This document shows positions 62,708 through 64,000 of a stretch of 64,000 nucleotides of DNA, one piece after another. The stretch covers positions 1-64,000 of the forward strand of contig JADKJP010000007.1 in the NCBI GenBank assembly GCA_016720935.1, given 5' to 3'. The translations under genes were made by a program, and so were the position numbers. The notes below the pieces were generated by a model. That model saw nothing but the letters and a program-made list of their open reading frames with translations. It made no database searches and was not told the origin of the DNA. The DNA is from Bacteroidota bacterium. GTDB lineage: Bacteria > Bacteroidota > Bacteroidia > AKYH767-A > 2013-40CM-41-45. Each line of letters opens with the position of its first letter. Positions within the stretch are counted from its first letter, which is position 1.

Positions 62708-64000
62708 TCAATTAAGATTTTTATCCGGAAATATTTTCCCCGGATTCAGAATACCTCTTGGATCAAACAGGTTTTTAATGCCTTTCATCAGATTCATTTG
62801 AACAGAATCGAAAGGGATGTCCATGTAATTTTTCTGAACATAGCCAATTCCATGTTCTCCTGAAATCGTTCCACCCAGAGAAACACATAACTGAAAAATC
62901 TCCCGGATACCTTTTGGAACCTCAGTGTCCCAGTCTTCATCACGCATTTCTTCCTTGATGATATTCACGTGTAAATTGCCATCGCCGGCATGACCATAAC
63001 ACACGCTCCGGAAACCATATTTCGCTCCGATCTCTTTTACACCTTTCAATAATTTCGGAAGTTCCGCTCGTGGCACAACTGTATCTTCTTCCTTGTAAAT
63101 GGAATGGGATTTTACCGCTTCACCTGCTGAACGGCGAGCACGCCAAAGATCAGCTTTTTGCTGAGCCGCATCCGCGAATAAAATTTCATCACAATCGTAT
63201 TGATAAAGGACTTCAGAAATTTTTTCACAATCCCTGAACAAGACATCTTTATCATTTCCATCCACCTCAATAATCAGGTGTGCCTGGATGCCCTCTTTCA
63301 GTGGAATTTTTACATCCACGAACTTCATCACATATTCGATGCAATCACGTTCCATGAATTCAAGGGCTGATGGTGTCACTCCCGAGCGAAAGATCGCGCT
63401 CACTGCCTCACATGCACGTTCCGCGCTGAAAAAGGGCACCAGCATGAGAAGGTTTTCTGTAGGCAATGGAATCAGTCTGACCACAATTTTAGTAATCACT
63501 CCAAGTGTTCCTTCGCTGCCAATGATCAACTGTGTCAGATTGTAGCCGGTTGAATTCTTCAACACATTGGCGCCTGTCCAGATGACTTCTCCTGTAGGTA
63601 ATACTACTTCACAATTGAGAATGTAATCCTTGGTTACACCGTATTTCACAGCCTTTGGTCCACCAGCGCATTCAGCAAGGTTACCTCCAAGAAAACAACT
63701 TCCCCGGCTTGCAGGATCCGGTGGGTAAAAAAGATTTTTCTCCATCACCGCATCCTGAAAAACCTGATTGATAACACCCGGTTCAACGGTAGCCTGGAGG
63801 TTTCTTTCATCGATTTGAAGAATGGAATTGAATCGTTCCATCGCGATGACAATTCCTCCATGCACCGGCAAGGCACCGCCACTGAGTCCGGTTCCGGCAC
63901 CACGCGGAGTGGCAGGTATATTTTCTTTGTTACAGAATTTCAGGATGGCGGATATTTCCGCTGCAGAACGCGGCTTCACCACGACTTCAGGAAAAAAACG
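62708..64000 (-). CDS. FAD-linked oxidase, glycolate oxidase GlcD type (5' end outside window)
   Basis: The frame is open to the right edge of the window, so the N terminus is missing; a GTG at 63982 is internal, since FFPEVVV reads through it in frame. About 430 residues are visible. The PCMH FAD-binding part has TPRGAGTGLSGGALPVHGGIVI, PPDPASRGSCFLGGNLAECAGGPKAVKYGVTKDYIL and IGSEGTLGVITKIVV. The C-terminal FAD-oxidase domain has SVCYGHAGDGNLHVNII and ISGEHGIGYVQKNYM. These fit glycolate or D-lactate dehydrogenases. The protein is about 460 residues in relatives, so only a short N-terminal piece is missing. Confidence 0.93.
   Translation of the reverse strand, partial: RFFPEVVVKPRSAAEISAILKFCNKENIPATPRGAGTGLSGGALPVHGGIVIAMERFNSILQIDERNLQATVEPGVINQVFQDAVMEKNLFYPPDPASRGSCFLGGNLAECAGGPKAVKYGVTKDYILNCEVVLPTGEVIWTGANVLKNSTGYNLTQLIIGSEGTLGVITKIVVRLIPLPTENLLMLVPFFSAERACEAVSAIFRSGVTPSALEFMERDCIEYVMKFVDVKIPLKEGIQAHLIIEVDGNDKDVLFRDCEKISEVLYQYDCDEILFADAAQQKADLWRARRSAGEAVKSHSIYKEEDTVVPRAELPKLLKGVKEIGAKYGFRSVCYGHAGDGNLHVNIIKEEMRDEDWDTEVPKGIREIFQLCVSLGGTISGEHGIGYVQKNYMDIPFDSVQMNLMKGIKNLFDPRGILNPGKIFPDKNLN

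Overview
The window reads as chromosomal DNA of a free-living member of the Bacteroidota. The evidence is: several proteins ending in a type 9 secretion (T9SS) type A sorting domain, a PorE-like OmpA/TPR/beta-propeller protein, a TonB receptor paired with a DUF4249 lipoprotein, promoters of the Bacteroidota -7 type (TAnnTTTG), a minus-strand RNase P RNA, and core genes (rarA, kdsA, queE, folD, ffh, recF, ndk, trxB) of Bacteroidota character. I cannot fix the family from sequence alone. The gene complement (alkane hydroxylase AlkB, three-subunit proton-pumping transhydrogenase, phosphosulfolactate synthase, many TonB receptors) suggests an aerobic environmental heterotroph.

Region 1-3.5 kb is accessory in character: sparse genes, low-complexity sequence, a frameshifted DUF6943-like gene flanked by two copies of a hairpin-forming repeat whose outer stems covary, a frameshifted Bacteroidota hypothetical gene, and a small DNA-binding-like gene with a direct-repeat operator candidate. 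Region 3.7-7.0 kb is a compact sulfur/thiol-redox cluster: a Crp/Fnr regulator with a Cys-rich patch, two single-domain rhodaneses, a small YgaP-like membrane protein, thioredoxin, an OsmC-like protein and a secreted rhodanese-thioredoxin fusion. A tandem heptamer array lies inside it. A CoA-transferase and a TonB-type receptor follow.

Region 11-24 kb holds housekeeping genes: rarA; an apparent operon of a lipoprotein, an outer-membrane protein, kdsA and a T9SS cargo; then a minus-strand run of the PorE-like protein, queE, folD, ffh, an MBL-fold hydrolase and a small conserved protein. Region 24-28 kb is the pntAA-pntAB-pntB operon with an extra small ORF, closed by inverted heptamer-repeat arrays and followed by ndk. 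Region 28-37 kb has a DciA-like protein, recF, a TPR protein translationally coupled to phosphosulfolactate synthase, a DinB protein, and a two-component system divergent from a T9SS protein. Region 37-45 kb has a PNGase F-like T9SS protein, a three-gene plus-strand cluster ending in an FAD oxidoreductase, an M48 protease and a vWA-like membrane protein. rnpB sits at 45.5-45.9 kb.

Region 46-64 kb is dominated by outer-membrane uptake and secretion: TonB receptor plus DUF4249 lipoprotein, a second TonB receptor, trxB, a pterin dehydratase, a WG-repeat-like protein, an alkB-lipoprotein-subtilase operon, a third TonB module, an SDR dehydrogenase and a glycolate-oxidase-type FAD protein cut by the right edge.

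Five reading-frame breaks occur between 1.5 and 8.9 kb. Each is repaired by changing one base in a homopolymer, and no similar break was seen in the remaining 55 kb. I read these mainly as residual sequencing errors, not as five independent gene losses.
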